Positions 44,194 through 55,971 of a DNA stretch of 64,000 bases are shown here, piece by piece. This stretch comes from Adenanthera pavonina (taxonomy: Eukaryota; Streptophyta; Magnoliopsida; Fabales; Fabaceae): NCBI GenBank assembly GCA_026686845.1, contig JAIVEN010000015.1:19511501-19575500 (forward strand). Direction: 5' to 3'. The notes beneath the pieces are model-generated. The model made no database searches and was not told where the DNA came from. It saw only the letters and a program-made list of their open reading frames with translations. Position numbers and translations under genes: made by a program. Positions within the stretch are counted from its first letter, which is position 1. Every line of letters starts with the position of its first letter.

Positions 44194-47100
44194 ATGGATT
44201 CGGGTTGTAATGTCTTAGATCCACGGTGTGTTGAGATGCAATCCCACGTTTCCAGGAGTTTCTTCTGGCCGAAGGAGAAGATGGTGGAGGTCCAAGGAGA
44301 GCTCGAACCGCCATTAGTCGACCTCGACGGCTTCATTAGAGGCGACGAAGACGCCACCACCCAAGCCGCCATGCTCATAACCCAAGCTTGCTTGACCCAC
44401 GGCTTCTTCCAAGTGATCAACCACGGAATTGATTCACGCCTCATTGATGAAGCCTATCAACACTTGGACGCTTTCTTCAAGCTCCCACTTCACAGGAAAT
44501 TAAGCCTCCCGAAGACTCCTGGTTCCATGTGGGGCTACTCTGGTGCTCATGCTCATCGTTTTTCCTCCAACCTCCCTTGGAAGGAGACCCTCTCTTTCCC
44601 CTTCCAGAACCACTCAGAGCCTGTTGTCTCTAACTTCTTCACTTCTAACATAGGACAAGATTTTCACCATGCTGGGTACGTAAGACTAATTAATTACTCT
44701 AATTAAATTAATTAAGGGTGTGCCTTTTTTCTTATTAGTTTCAAAAAGTATTAACTCTATGGTGAAGCACATGCAGGATGGTGTTTCAGGAGTACTGTGA
44801 AGGGATGAAGGAGCTAGGGCTGAAGCTGATGGAGCTACTGGGAATAAGCTTAGGGGTGAAGCGGCGGCAATATTACAGGGAGTTTTTTGAAGATGGGGAG
44901 TGTATAATGAGATGCAACTATTACCCGTTTTGCAGAGAGCCTACTCTTGTGCTGGGGACGGGACCGCATTGTGATCCAACATCCTTAACTATACTTCATC
45001 AGGATGATGTTGGAGGCCTCGATGTTTTCACAGATAACAAGTGGCACAGGGTTCCACCTCGTCCTCACGCTCTTGTTGTCAACATCGGCGATACCTTTTC
45101 GGTAAATTAAATATCTTTTGTGCTTTTGCATATATATATATATATATATATATCATTGTTCATATATACATTCAACTAGCTAGCCATACCTTTCCGGTGA
45201 TTTCGGTTAATCAGTTAGTTAAAGCAGTATTTTTCCTTTTAGTTTGAGGTTTAGATAGCTAGGCCTGGGTAATTTAATTATAATGAGCGCAGTCTGCTTA
45301 TCATTTATATCAGTCTCTTGTTCAACGTACATGACTTCAAAAAGATTAAAACATGTATTTCCATGGACAGGTTTTGTCCCAGCAGCCGGAATTTTGATGA
45401 GTTCCTTTTTTGATAAATATATATATATATATTTCTAAAATGCTGTAGTTCTATGTTTAAAAGGAACAAGTTCAGTTCTAATCTAGTAAGGTATTGAATT
45501 CAAACCCTGTGAATTAAGGGGGAAAAAATGTTGCTGGAGTTTTCCTCCAATCAGGGCTCAGTTTGTCTCAAATCTGATATTATCTACTTAAGGGTTGCTA
45601 TTAAGAAAAATTGCACGGTCAAAAAAACAATTAGTTACTTGCCAAAAAACATTATTTCTAGTCAACATTCACCATTTTTTTGACAAATTCGAATAATATC
45701 ACATCCATGATCAATGTCATGGAACATAATTTCGCTTTATGTAGTTGTCTCTTTTCCCCCTTGATATGGACTATGTCGTTGTCTATTACTATGCTTTATA
45801 AAAGAACCTTTTTTCATAAAGCAATGCAAAAACAATGTTGTCTATTATATGGGTGTATACTAAAAAATTTTTTTTTTATTCAATTAATATCACTATATAT
45901 AGAGTGAGATCACAAATTCCGGTGATATGCAAATATATTTTTCTAATACATGAAGCCATGATGCTTTGGGTTGTGAAAGCAAACACTCTATCCTTTTTAT
46001 TATAAAAAAAAAAAACCAAAAAGAGCATTTCTATCTTCGAACTGCTCCATAGTCCATATATAGTAATCATAATAATGAAATCTTATATCACACAGAGTTT
46101 GAAAGTGAAATACACTATTTATGATCAATCTATTAATAAAGTGACTTTTATAGATTTTATTACATTTTAAATGAAAGTAAAGCTATCAATTTAAATTTTT
46201 TGAATCATTTTTTTAAATCAAGATCAAATAGAAAAACCATATGATATTTGAAACTTTTCCACAACTGTTTCAATAGTAGATTTTCTAAACAGATTTTTAT
46301 TTCAATTTTGTTTAAAATTTGTATTTAATTTTTATTAAGTTAAACCGTTATCCAAGTTTTTATAATTTTGCAAATATTTAATTTAATCTTTATATTTTAA
46401 AACCTCGTGTAATTAATGGGGTCGTCATAGTTTGTAGATTTTTAATTTAGTGCTTGATGCGATTGATTATTAGATCATGTTATATTGATATTTTGAATGT
46501 GTCTAATTCATGTTAATTTATCCCCATCACATAACGTAATAAATGGCTTCACATGTGAGTGAATTATTTTACTCTATTATCTACGTACGTTCTTTATTTT
46601 CACAATTCAAAATGTCAAAGCCAAACACAAAACATTGATCCGGTAAATGACATGATTTTAAGTTATAGAGAGATTAAATAATTTTAAGTTTGATTAGAAA
46701 CTACGTTAAAGAGGGGAACAAAACAATGAATGTCCACTCCCCACGATTTATTTTTTATTTTTTTTAAAAAAGAAAGCCCCTAATAGTCAGCGTTTCAACA
46801 TCTTCCATTCATTTCTAATTAATTGTTGTGTGGTCCAAAGTGTTCATATATTCTCAACTAGCTCATAAGACAAAGGAGAGAGAACTGATTGTTTACGAAA
46901 ACTTGATACAAGGGATTGGATCCAGGATATCCATAAAAGAAGACTATGAATGAGAACATATATATATCTTGTGAAAAGAAGAATTAAAGGATCGATTATT
47001 ATAGCATGATACGTATAATGTGAACTTATTAGGTACCTACACTGTGTTGGTTGCGTAGGCACTATCAAACGGGAGATACAAGAGCTGCCTGCATAGGGCA

Positions 47101-47334
47101 GTGGTGAAAAGGTACAAGGAGAGGAGGTCCATGGCATTCTTTGTGTGCCCCAAACAGGACAAGGTTGTGAGACCCCCTGAGGATTTGGTGGTCAGGGATG
47201 GGACAAAATTGTACCCCGACTTCACATGGTCCGATTTGCTTCGTTTCACTCAAAATTACTATAGAGCCGACGAAGCCACTCTCCACCACTTCACCAACTG
47301 GTTGCTATCCTCCAAAACCACTACTACTGCTTAA
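44194..47334 (+). CDS. Gibberellin 20-oxidase-like 2-oxoglutarate dioxygenase, three exons, 360 aa
   Basis: GA20-oxidases oxidise C-20 of gibberellin precursors (GA12/GA53 to GA9/GA20) in the cytosol with Fe(II), 2-oxoglutarate and O2. Exons are 44194-44675, 44777-45101 and 47059-47334; introns have GT and AG ends and the joined frame is open for 1083 bases. The family marker LPWKET is at residues 127-132 (followed by LSF). NYYPFC is at 208-213 (usually NYYPPC). Iron ligands His225 and Asp227 lie in GPHCDPTSLTILHQD and His281 in SCLHRAVV. The 2-oxoglutarate-binding Arg-x-Ser is R291-S293 in RRSMAFF. Three exons with the last intron at S|ALSNGRYKS match plant GA20ox genes. The second intron (1957 bp) is long and contains only A/T-rich DNA. 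The exact paralog, and whether its flowers-or-stem role differs, cannot be told from here. Confidence 0.92.
45102..47058 (+). other. Intron 2 of the GA20-oxidase-like gene
   Basis: 1957 bases from GTAAATTAAA to TTGCGTAG. It contains (AT)n runs near 45130-45153 and 45417-45431 and several short open frames with no recognisable protein. I see no transposon ends. Confidence 0.75.
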
Positions 47335-48830
47335 CCTTTTTCTCCTCCTTTCCTTCCTTATTCCTATATATGTTCATCGATCTCAGTTTTATTATATATG
47401 TATTGTCCTTGCCCCTTTCTCTATTAATTCCGATGTCCATCTCAGTTATATATATGGAACCGTGTTTTATATATGTTTTAGACCAAGATGCATTTAATGA
47501 ATACTCTTCTTTAATCTTCAGAAGATGTCCGACCTCTATGTTTTAGTCTGGCATTTAGTTCAGCGTAAACTTGGCAGGGTTTGAAAATATAGCTTATCAA
47601 ATTATGAAAGGCTCATATGACTAAAAAGATAAACAAGTAGGGTATTATTCACCATCTCTCTATATATGTATTTCCCTTTGAATCAGAATATATTGAGATG
47701 TTTTCTGCTGATTTCACCCCATTTTGATGCGTGGATGAAATTAAGAGGAAAATTAGCTAAGAGACAAATATGTTAATATAATTAGAAAACAGCCCTCCGT
47801 GACATATGGTTGGTCCAAGAAATGGAGGTGGAGAATGAGTACAATAAAAAGGACAAAGAAGCACAAATTACAACTGTTTCGCAAGTCACCGGGTGACGAA
47901 GGCCTCGTCCGTGCAGGCCTCCCAGGTCGATCGTACCAATGGAGGGGGGGGGGGGGTTAAAGAAATTAATTAAAGCTTCGGGTATATCATATTATGGATT
48001 TAACGTTGCTCCTAGGTTTGGTACGTAATTGATGCACATATAAATCTAGGTCCTGTCTTGAATTGAGGTCACACGGGCTTGTTCGATACTGGATATGTTG
48101 GTGGATTGCTGATTAGATCAACAATTGATTTTTTATTTGCAGATGCGTATTTATACTATAAATATTTGATTTATGAAAATTGAATTTCCAATTTCATTAA
48201 TTTGGCTCCCAATAAAAGTTTAGAGGGAAGGAAATTTGTCCCACAACATTGAAAGTGAAGTGTATGAAGAGGATAGCCTAACGATGGATCCATATTGAGC
48301 AATTGGAAAAGCTGATGTTCCCTGTCTCTTCTGTGGGTACCAAAGAAATCTGCGGGATATGATGAGGCCTTTTTAATTAGGTAAAACATATATTGCTTTC
48401 ATTTTCCCATAAAAGTCCAGAGAGCAAGACAAATACGGTTGGGCCCCTTCTCATCAAGCTTTTGTTTTACAGAAGAACAACGCTATCATAGTCAAAATCA
48501 TGGGCCAGTTAAAAGCTTTAAGTACTCTTGCGGCAGCAAACCCATCACAAGTTTTTGGTGCTGTCGGATAAATTGGTTGCTCCATCGCATCGTCGTTAAA
48601 ACTCTGGCATGTTATCTTTCAATCTCACGGATCAATGGTAATTAATTAAATAAAACAATCCCACAATCGATCCATTCATTTCGCCAATGAACAAAACCCC
48701 TACTTAATTTCCCCCAAGATATCGTCTTGCTTTTGGCAGGCAGGGGCATTAGTTCACAAGAGATTTCTTGGAACAATTTTACTGGGTTGAGTTGAAGACT
48801 TGAAATTTTAGCTAGCTACTTGTCAACATA
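47335..48830. other. Intergenic DNA downstream of the GA20-oxidase-like gene
   Basis: Begins with the presumed 3' untranslated region (C/T-rich at 47335-47365). A G13 run sits at 47944-47956, just after a GC-richer piece (CGCAAGTCACCGGGTGACG). No gene recognised. The stretch ends with ACTTGTCAACATA (48818-48830), the left target duplication of the LINE. Confidence 0.5.
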
Positions 48831-49362
48831 TTGGATTGGGTATGACTTATGATACAAAAGGTTTAACAACTTATGAAAATGAACTAAATTTGAGTTTTTA
48901 TTGTAAAATTCGGGTTAAAGAGGTAAAAGAAGTTTTTAATAGAATAGATAATGATAAAGTTATTAGTTCTAATGGTATTTCTATCGAAGTTTGGAAGTGC
49001 TTAGAAGAGAAGGAAGCTTTGTGGCTAACTAAACTTTTTAATGAGATTTTAAAGTCAAAGAAAATGTCAGAAGAATGGAGAAAGAGTGCTTTGGTTCCCA
49101 TATACAAGAACAAGGGGGATATATAGAATTGTGCTAATTATTGAAGAATAAAACTCATGAGTCATATCATAAAACTTTGGGAAAGAGTGATTAAGTATAG
49201 ACTAAGAAAATAGTCTCAGAAAACCAATTTGGATTCATGCTAGGACGATCTACAACAGAGGCTATATATTTATTTATTAAGGGGTTTGATTGAAAAATAT
49301 CAAAATAAAAAGAGAGACTTACATATGATTTTCATTGATTTGGAAAAAGCTTATGATAGAGT

Positions 49363-50058
49363 TAGGGCTGTGCATTGGGCCCGGAGGCCCGGTTGGCCCG
49401 GAGTGGCCCGGTCATTTCGGGCCGGGCCGGGCCAAAAAGTAAAAACCGCAAAGTGGAAGGGGACCGGGCCAAAAATATCACCGAGCCGAGCCGGGCCGGG
49501 CCTCGGGCAAGTCACATGCCCGTCCCGGCCCGGCCCGGCCCGGTATATATATATATATATATTTTTTTTTTTCAATTTTCTCATTTTTCTTCATTTGTTA
49601 AAAATATTGAATAATTTTATATAATTGTTTTTCCTTCATATGCCTCATATAATAAATTAATTTTATAATTATAATAGATACATTTTATTATTCCAATTTT
49701 TAATTTTATTTCAAATTTTAAATTTATTTCATGACTTAATATTATATAAAATAAATAATGTATAATTGTTGAGTATTTATAATTTTGATAAATGTTACTT
49801 TTTAACCTAATATTATTTCCTATAAGAATATATTTTAAATTAAACTAATTATATTTTTATTAAAAAATTAAATTTATTTATTTATTTATTTATTTTTTTA
49901 AAAACCGGGCCAAACCCGACCCGGCCCTGACCCGGTGAAGGACCGGGCCTTATCGGGCCGGGCCGGGCCGCAGGCCGATTTTCTCGGCCCGGGGGTGTTC
50001 CGGGCCGGACACCGGGCTAAGGTGATGCCCGGCCCGGCCCGGCCCGTGAACACCCCTA
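49363..50058. mobile_element. hAT-type MITE, GGGCCGGGCC-rich ends, 8 bp target duplication
   Basis: Starts TAGGGCTGTGCA and ends GTGAACACCCCTA, imperfect inverted repeats of the hAT kind. GATAGAGT flanks both sides (49355-49362 and 50059-50066), an eight-base duplication as in hAT. Each arm (about 49378-49545 and 49903-50045) is packed with GGCCCGG and CCGGGCC words around an A/T-rich centre with poly-T and (TA)n. The element inserted into the LINE's AYDRV motif. Long overlapping open frames on both strands are products of the GC repeats and are not genes. Confidence 0.88.
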
Positions 50059-50521
50059 GATAGAGTATCAAGAGATATATCGTCGAAAGTAATGGAGAAG
50101 AAGTGTGTTCGTGTGACTTATATTCGAGGTATAAAGGATATGTATGAAAGGGTAACAACAAGTATGAGAATTTCTGGAGGTGAGACAAAATACTTTCCTA
50201 TAAAAATAGGTTTACATCAAAGATCTTCCTTGAGTTCATACTTGTTTGATTTGATTTTGGATGTTTTAACAGAACATATACAGAAGGAAATTTCTAAGTG
50301 TATGTTTTTCGTGGATAATATAGTTTTAATTGAGGACTCAAGAGAAGAGGTCAACTCTAAACTTGAATTATGGAGATATATTTTGGAATCAAAAGGTTTT
50401 CATTTAAGTAGAAGTAAAACAGAACATATGCATTACAAATTTAACAAGAAATCAGTTAAAAATGATTTAGAAATAAAAATTGAAGAGTAAATTATTCTAG
50501 AAATGTCAAAATTCAAGTATT

Positions 50522-52221
50522 TGTTGGAGATTGTGCCCTAAGCCAATCATTGTATTATAAACATTTTATTTCATTATGAAAAAAAAGGTGTTTTTCTTAT
50601 ATTATTAAATTGTTTGCATGTTTTTCTTTATAATAATATACTTTGATAAATTATTTTATTCTAAATGTCCCTAGTCAATCATCTTTGTGAGAACAATAAT
50701 GAATTAAGGCTAGTATGATTTTGATTGATAATCATGTATGAAGATACAAATCAAAATCATAAGCTCTTATTAGAGAATAGACGCTGGATCGACCCGTCAT
50801 GAGATAGCTGCATAGATTAAATCATAAGCATATCTTATATATAACCGTGTCACTAAGCTCTCAGACCTGAGATCATCATGGCTTTCCTACATGGGGAACA
50901 CTATACTTTAGCATAGTCAAAAGTTACTTTTAATCGGGAGATGATAAAGGCTATGATCGGGCATAGTGGAACTTGTGTGGAGAAAGATGAATGGTCAAGA
51001 TGAAATTTGTCTCTCTAATTAATTGAGAGATATATTTGGACCTTTCGATGAGTGAGACTGAGAAAATGCATGGCCATGCTCGAATGAAAGAGTTTCCATT
51101 TGTTTTGTCAGTCTGCTCGAAGATCGAGAAAGTGATAGTCTAGTAAAATGAGGATGACTTTCCATGCCTTATACTTGACCTATATATCATGAGACAAAAT
51201 GGATTTGATAGGGTTATATGATAGGTTGTATCAGATCACCGATTTTATATGATTTGGGTAGTCACAATGTCTTGCTAGAGATCACTTGTGACTTGTGGGT
51301 CCAATAGTGTTATTAGCCCACTGTCAACATCATATGGGCCTACAGGATCACACACAAAAATGGACCAACTTGAGTTAGAATATCCAGATTCATTGATTCT
51401 AAAATGTGTCTAGATTCAATAAATTTAATGTTCAATTTAGGGTGATAGAATTATATATATATATATATATGATATATATATATATATTAAAATTTGAAAT
51501 ATATATGTTTGATATATTATATATTTGATATATATTTCGAAATATATATATATATTGTTCAAATTAATTCAAATTAATTAGTTTTAAATTTAATTCTATA
51601 TGATATATTTAAATTTAAACTAATGTCATAATCTAAATTTGATTTAGATTGGATTCTAAATTTGAATTTAAACTAATAATCTAAATTTGATTTATATGAT
51701 AAATTAAATCTAGATTTGATTCTGGATATATATTAGATAGTTAATTTAAATTTAATCTATTAGATAGATTTAAATTTAAACTAATTTATTTAATTAATAT
51801 TTGATTTAGTTTAAATTATTGATTTAAATTAAACAAATATCGAATCCTATCTATATATTGATATAAACTAGGATACATAATCAATAGAATTTGAATTACC
51901 CTAAAGAGAGAGTGGCTGTATACTTAGAAAGAAAAACTGTATGGACGAACTACAAACAACAAAGGCGTACGGACTTGTACAGACATCATAACCAGAGGTG
52001 CTAAAACGCCATTCGAGTTGGACTCACCATTTGTGTGGATACCAGTACAGAGAGCTGACCAATTGCATTAGTTCATGGGGTCCAACAAAATGAAAAAGAA
52101 CATCAAGGGACGTACCAGAGGTAAATTCTTTTTTTACATCTCAATCTAAACAACGTTGACGGATTAATGTGAAGGAATTTCTTATAGTTTTTTCGCTACG
52201 TGTATAGTGAAATTCCCAACA
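50522..52221 (+). mobile_element. Solo LTR (1.7 kb), Copia-like, TSD GTATT
   Basis: Starts TGTTGGAGATTGTGCCC and ends AATTCCCAACA, so it has TG...CA ends with short TGTTGG/CCAACA inverted repeats. GTATT flanks it (50517-50521 and 52222-52226). It contains no open frame of note, only A/T-rich internal repeats (AATTTAAATTTAATCT-type, 51560-51850) and (AT)n runs. A solo LTR arises when two LTRs recombine and delete the coding part. Assignment to Copia rather than Gypsy rests on the end sequence and is less sure. Orientation is inferred. Confidence 0.75.
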
Positions 52222-52825
52222 GTATTTGGGGTCAATTTTAAAGAATGATAGTGAAATTGATGGGGATGTTATGCATATGATACAAGCTCGGTGGTTAAAG
52301 TTAAGAAAAGTTTCAAAAGTTATTTATGACCGTAAGGTATCTACTAAGATTAAAGGGAAATTTTATCGAACTGCTATAAGGCAAGTGATGCTATATAATA
52401 GTGAATATTAGGCTCTGAAAGGGTAACAAGAGTATAAAGTGGGAGTAGCAGAAATAAGAATATTGAGATGGATATATGGTCACACAAGAATAGATAAGAT
52501 ACAAAATGATTGTATACTTGGGAAAATCAGAGTAGCACCCATCGAGGAGAAAATAGTGGAAAATCATTTAAGATAGTTTGGGCATGTACAAAGAAGATGA
52601 CAAGAGCAGCTAGTAAGAAGAGTTGATCAAATGACTTAGAGTCATATTAAAAAATGTAGAAGAAGACCAAAAAAGACACTAAAAGAAGTTACAAGACGTG
52701 ATCTTTTGATAAATGATTTATCCGAAGAAATGATATTTGATAGAATTTATTGACGTCATATGATCCATGTATCCGATCTCGCCTAGTGGGACAAAACTAA
52801 TATTGTTGTTGTACTTGTCAACATA

Positions 52826-53348
52826 CATCAACTTATCCCCTTGATTACTCCATCCGAAGTTTTTTCTTCCCCTTGCTGGCATTAGCATACACTATTATGC
52901 TCTACATTTCGTTAAGTACTAATAGCGATATATATGCATATCAGATCAGATGACCTCCATGGTAGCTGCAATCCACCTTTTTTCCCCTTTAATTAAATCT
53001 CTAGTTTGATAATAATATGAGCTCAGTGGCATCTTGCCGCATTATGTCTTAGTTTTCTTGTATGGTCGCAGCACATATGCCGATGTTGTATTGTTGTTAT
53101 AAATTTTATGTATTTAGAAGCAGTTAGGTCATTCAGGCACTAATTCTTACTATATATCACGCCATTTAAGATGCTTTCAATTCCTCAATTTTTTTTGATA
53201 CCCTGCTTTCCTCAGTTTTGCCGATTCACTTGGATGAATGAATAGTTACATCTTTTTAATGCCATGCTTCCTGTCCATGCATTAATTACTTTATTTAAAT
53301 TCATTTGATTTAATTAAAAGATTCTTATAAAATAAATCAGAGGGAGTG
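52826..53348. other. Intergenic DNA
   Basis: No gene recognised between the LINE and the MITE cluster. Confidence 0.4.
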
Positions 53349-53633
53349 CTCCCTCTGCTCCGTTGCTTTATATAAAGTATCATTTTAAGATTTTTTTTAC
53401 CCATATCAAGAAAGTTATCAAATAATTTAAATTATTATAAAATTTAATAGTATTTTATTAAAATATCTTGACTTGAATTTGTTTTATATATGTCAAGAGA
53501 AAATTCAGAATATTAATAATGGATAAAATAGTAAAAAATATAATTAATACTTCATCAATATTTTAAAGTAATAAATATTAGTATAAAAAATCTTAAAAAC
53601 CCTAAAAACACAATATTTAGGAACAAGAGGGAG
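53349..53633. mobile_element. MITE (CTCCCTCTGCTCCG...GGAACAAGAGGGAG)
   Basis: The left end CTCCCTCTGCTCCGTTGC and right end TTTAGGAACAAGAGGGAG are imperfect inverted repeats. The body contains AAGTATCATTTTAAGATTTTTT and GGATAAAATAGTAAAAA, as in the MITE at 54833. Confidence 0.6.
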
Positions 53634-53858
53634 TGGAGGGAGAAACAAGGAATGGAGGATGTATTAGTAAATGAGGTCTGAATTCAATGTTGGTTGCCTT
53701 AGGGAAATCCCACACAGTTCTGCGCTTGGTAATTTGTTTTCACCCTCTTGTTTTCAGGCGTTGCCATTGATTGATGCGGAGACAATTAATGCTCGTGTTC
53801 ATTGTTATATTTCCATGAATGCAATATTATTACATTCACCAAAGTAGATTCCAATTTA

Positions 53859-54122
53859 CTCCCTCTTATCCTTAATATAAGATCATTTTAACCGAATCAC
53901 GTGAATTAAGAAGGGAAGTTAAAACTAATTAACTATCTCGATTTCTCCGAAAATCCCAATATTTTTCCAAAACTAACCTTATTTATTCTCTCTCTTTTTC
54001 TCTTTAAATATATTAAAGAGGGGCCTTTTTTGGAAATGTATAATAAATACCACCTCGTATATTGTAAAGGGTCTTATATTCAGAACCAAGCCAAAAGTTC
54101 CTATATATAGGACCGGAGGGAG
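53859..54122. mobile_element. Stowaway-like MITE, intact ends, TA target duplication
   Basis: 264 bp from CTCCCTCTTATCC to GGACCGGAGGGAG, flanked by TA. Nearly the same length and sequence as the inner element at 4537-4800. Confidence 0.85.
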
Positions 54123-54124
54123 TA

Positions 54125-54389
54125 TTAATTTCTTGAGTCCTAATTATAGGATTTTTTATCGTGATTCTAAATATATGACATTTGACAGCATATTGAATGG
54201 TATTTATTATATATTTCTAAAAGATTTCTCTATTTAATGTATTCCAAAAAGAGAGAAAGGAATTAAATAAAATTAGTTTTAGAAAAATATTATATTTTTG
54301 AAAAAATCGAGATAGTTAACTAAATTTAATTCTCATTCTTAATCCGCGTGATTCGATTAAAAGAGTCTTATATTAAGGACCAGAGGGAG
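54125..54389. mobile_element. Stowaway-like MITE, opposite orientation
   Basis: Follows the preceding MITE directly. The left end is worn (CTTGAGTCCTAATTATAGG). The body ATTGAATGGTATTTATTATATATTT and the right end TTAAGGACCAGAGGGAG followed by TA match the family. Confidence 0.7.
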
Positions 54390-54549
54390 TACTCCCTTCG
54401 ATATTAGAGGCTTTTTTTAATTTTTTTATTCTTAATATAAGATTCTTTAGAAATTGTTTGGGTCATAATTTTCTTACCCAAAATGCCCTTCACTTGGTAG
54501 TTAGCAATTGATATTAATATGGATAATTATATCAATAATTAGTGATATA

Positions 54550-54830
54550 CTCCCTCTGTTTCTATGTATAAGGCATATTTTTAGAGGATTAATGTTTCAA
54601 AATATAAGTCATTTTATTAAATTTATGTAACATTTAATATTTATTTTCTATTTTTACCATTTTTTGGAATACCTAAAAGAGTTATGGTAGAGACAGATTA
54701 AGAGAGATATAAATAAAATGAGTTCAAATTTGAGTAGGTTAATTTTGGAAAGTTATGATAACTTTTGAAAACAACAAAACTTTCAACTAATTTCTTACGT
54801 ATCTGTGAAGTAGGTAAATATGATTTAGAT
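54550..54830. mobile_element. MITE (CTCCCTCTGTTTCTATGTATAAGGC family)
   Basis: Starts CTCCCTCTGTTTCTATGTATAAG and shares its body with the copy at about 12270-12565 (AAAATATAAGTCATTTTATTAAATTTATGTA). The right end runs into the next MITE without a clean inverted repeat. Confidence 0.55.
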
Positions 54831-54832
54831 TT

Positions 54833-55103
54833 TCTCCATCCCATTTTATTTGTCATTTTAAGATTTTCACATAGACAAATAAAACTATTAAATGACCTAG
54901 ATTATAGTAAAATTTAATAATATTTTACCAAAATATCCTTGCATTAAATACTAAAAAATGACTTGTATTTTACCTACCATTATTTTTAATGAAAAGTTAA
55001 ATAGTAAAAAGGATAATTAATACTTTATTGATAATCTAAAATGACACATAAATTTGGAGATTTAAAATTCTCTAAAATGACAGATAAAATGGGATGGAGG
55101 GAG
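54833..55103. mobile_element. MITE (CTCCATCCCATTTTATTTGTC...GATAAAATGGGATGGAGGGAG)
   Basis: The left end TCTCCATCCCATTTTATTTG is the complement of the right end AGATAAAATGGGATGGAGGGAG, with TA after the right end. Best-preserved member of the family also seen at 6385-6650. Confidence 0.75.
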
Positions 55104-55306
55104 TAATAGAGAATAGATGGAGTATTAAATATCATTTTCTTGAATAGAAGAAATATTGCTATTAATAAATTTCATTGAATATGGACAATTTTAGAAAATA
55201 ATTGAAATTTTATACAAATTTATAGAGATTAACTATTTTTAACTAAATTTCTTAATATGCATGAAGTTAGTAAAAAAAACTCTTATAAAAAGAATCACAA
55301 GTAATA

Positions 55307-55570
55307 CTCCCTTTGCTCTAAAATATGGGAAAAATACTTTACATATACCAATAAAATTAGTTAAGTTCATTTAATTTGTAATAAAATATTTTTTCTAAAA
55401 TTGTCCTCAATTAATGGTTTTTTCCTTTACATTAAATTAATTAATACTCATTGATGAAAACCACAATGATTGAGAGGAATTTTTAGAATATCATATCTAT
55501 TACTACACAAATCAACATTTTTCCTTTATATTTTGAGTTAAACATCTCTAAATAATTTACTTATATTTGA
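55307..55570. mobile_element. Degenerate MITE
   Basis: Starts CTCCCTTTGCTCTAAAATATGGG and shares TTTACATATACCAATAAAATTAGTTAAG and TGTCC.TAATTAAT with the copy at 55972. The right end is not clear. Confidence 0.45.
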
Positions 55571-55639
55571 GACGAGGATTCTAAAACACAAGGCCAAAAT
55601 TGTGGCAAAAAAAAAATACAAGGCAAAAGTAAGATACTA

Positions 55640-55880
55640 CTCCCTTTGGTCTTAAATATTAGATCTTTATCCTGATTTTAAATATAAGACACTTTACAGT
55701 ATATGAGGTAGTATTTATTATACATTGATAAAAAAAAAGTCCCTAATTAATTAATCCTGTAAAGAAAGAGAAAGAGATTCAATAAAGGTAATTTTAAAAA
55801 AATGTTGTGATTTTTTAATAAATTAATATAATTAACTAAATTTAACTCTCATTCTCATTTCACTTGATTCGATGAGTATT
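55640..55880. mobile_element. Stowaway-like MITE, truncated right end
   Basis: Starts near CTCCCTTTGGTCTTAAATATTAG. The body TATATGAGGTAGTATTTATTATACATT and TTAACTCTCATTCTCATTTCA matches the family. The right terminal repeat is missing. Confidence 0.6.
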
Positions 55881-55971
55881 ATTCTTGTCTCATTTATTAA
55901 TCAAAAAATTAGAAGGGATCCATGCTTCTAAAAATAAAAAAAGCAAGATGCTACTAGTCTACTACTCATTA

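Larger units (their letters stand above)
48836..52790 (+). pseudogene. RTE reverse transcriptase, in three pieces with stops
   Basis: Block 1 has EVWKCLEEK, EEWRKSALVPIYKNKGDI, then a stop, and resumes with MIFIDLEKAYDRV, where motif A is cut by the hAT insertion. Block 2 has IRGIKDMYERVTTSMR, the GLHQ.SSLS motif, then FVDNIVLIEDS, where the expected FADD catalytic pair is lost. It ends GFHLSRSKTEHMHYKF. Block 3, after the solo LTR, has IQARWLKLRKVSKVIYDRK, then AEIRILRWIYGHTR and RRRPKKTLKEV with further stops. The enzyme copied element RNA into DNA at a nicked target; this copy is dead. Confidence 0.85.
48831..52812 (+). mobile_element. 5'-truncated RTE-type LINE, hosting two later insertions
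   Basis: Flanked by the 13-base duplication ACTTGTCAACATA (48818-48830 and 52813-52825). The 3' end is ATTGTTGTTGT, the short TTG-repeat tail typical of RTE elements. Three separated coding blocks (48831-49362, 50067-50521, 52227-52812) read through one reverse transcriptase to the usual end RRRPKKTLKEVTRRDL...WDKT. It is truncated in the 5' direction, with no endonuclease domain. Confidence 0.9.

Noticed and set aside
47881..47960. GC-richer patch with CACCGGGTGACG, considered as an additional exon or regulatory hairpin
   Set aside because: The GA20-oxidase frame already ends normally at 47334, and the patch is short and followed by a G13 run.
49351..50188. Overlapping Gly/Ala/Arg/Pro-rich open frames on both strands
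   Set aside because: They come from the GGGCCGG repeats of the hAT MITE; frames are open on both strands because GC-rich repeats lack stop codons.
50522..52221. Considered as a complete small retrotransposon (TRIM) rather than a solo LTR
   Set aside because: I find no internal pair of direct repeats, primer site or polypurine tract inside; one LTR-like unit with a single target duplication fits a solo LTR better.
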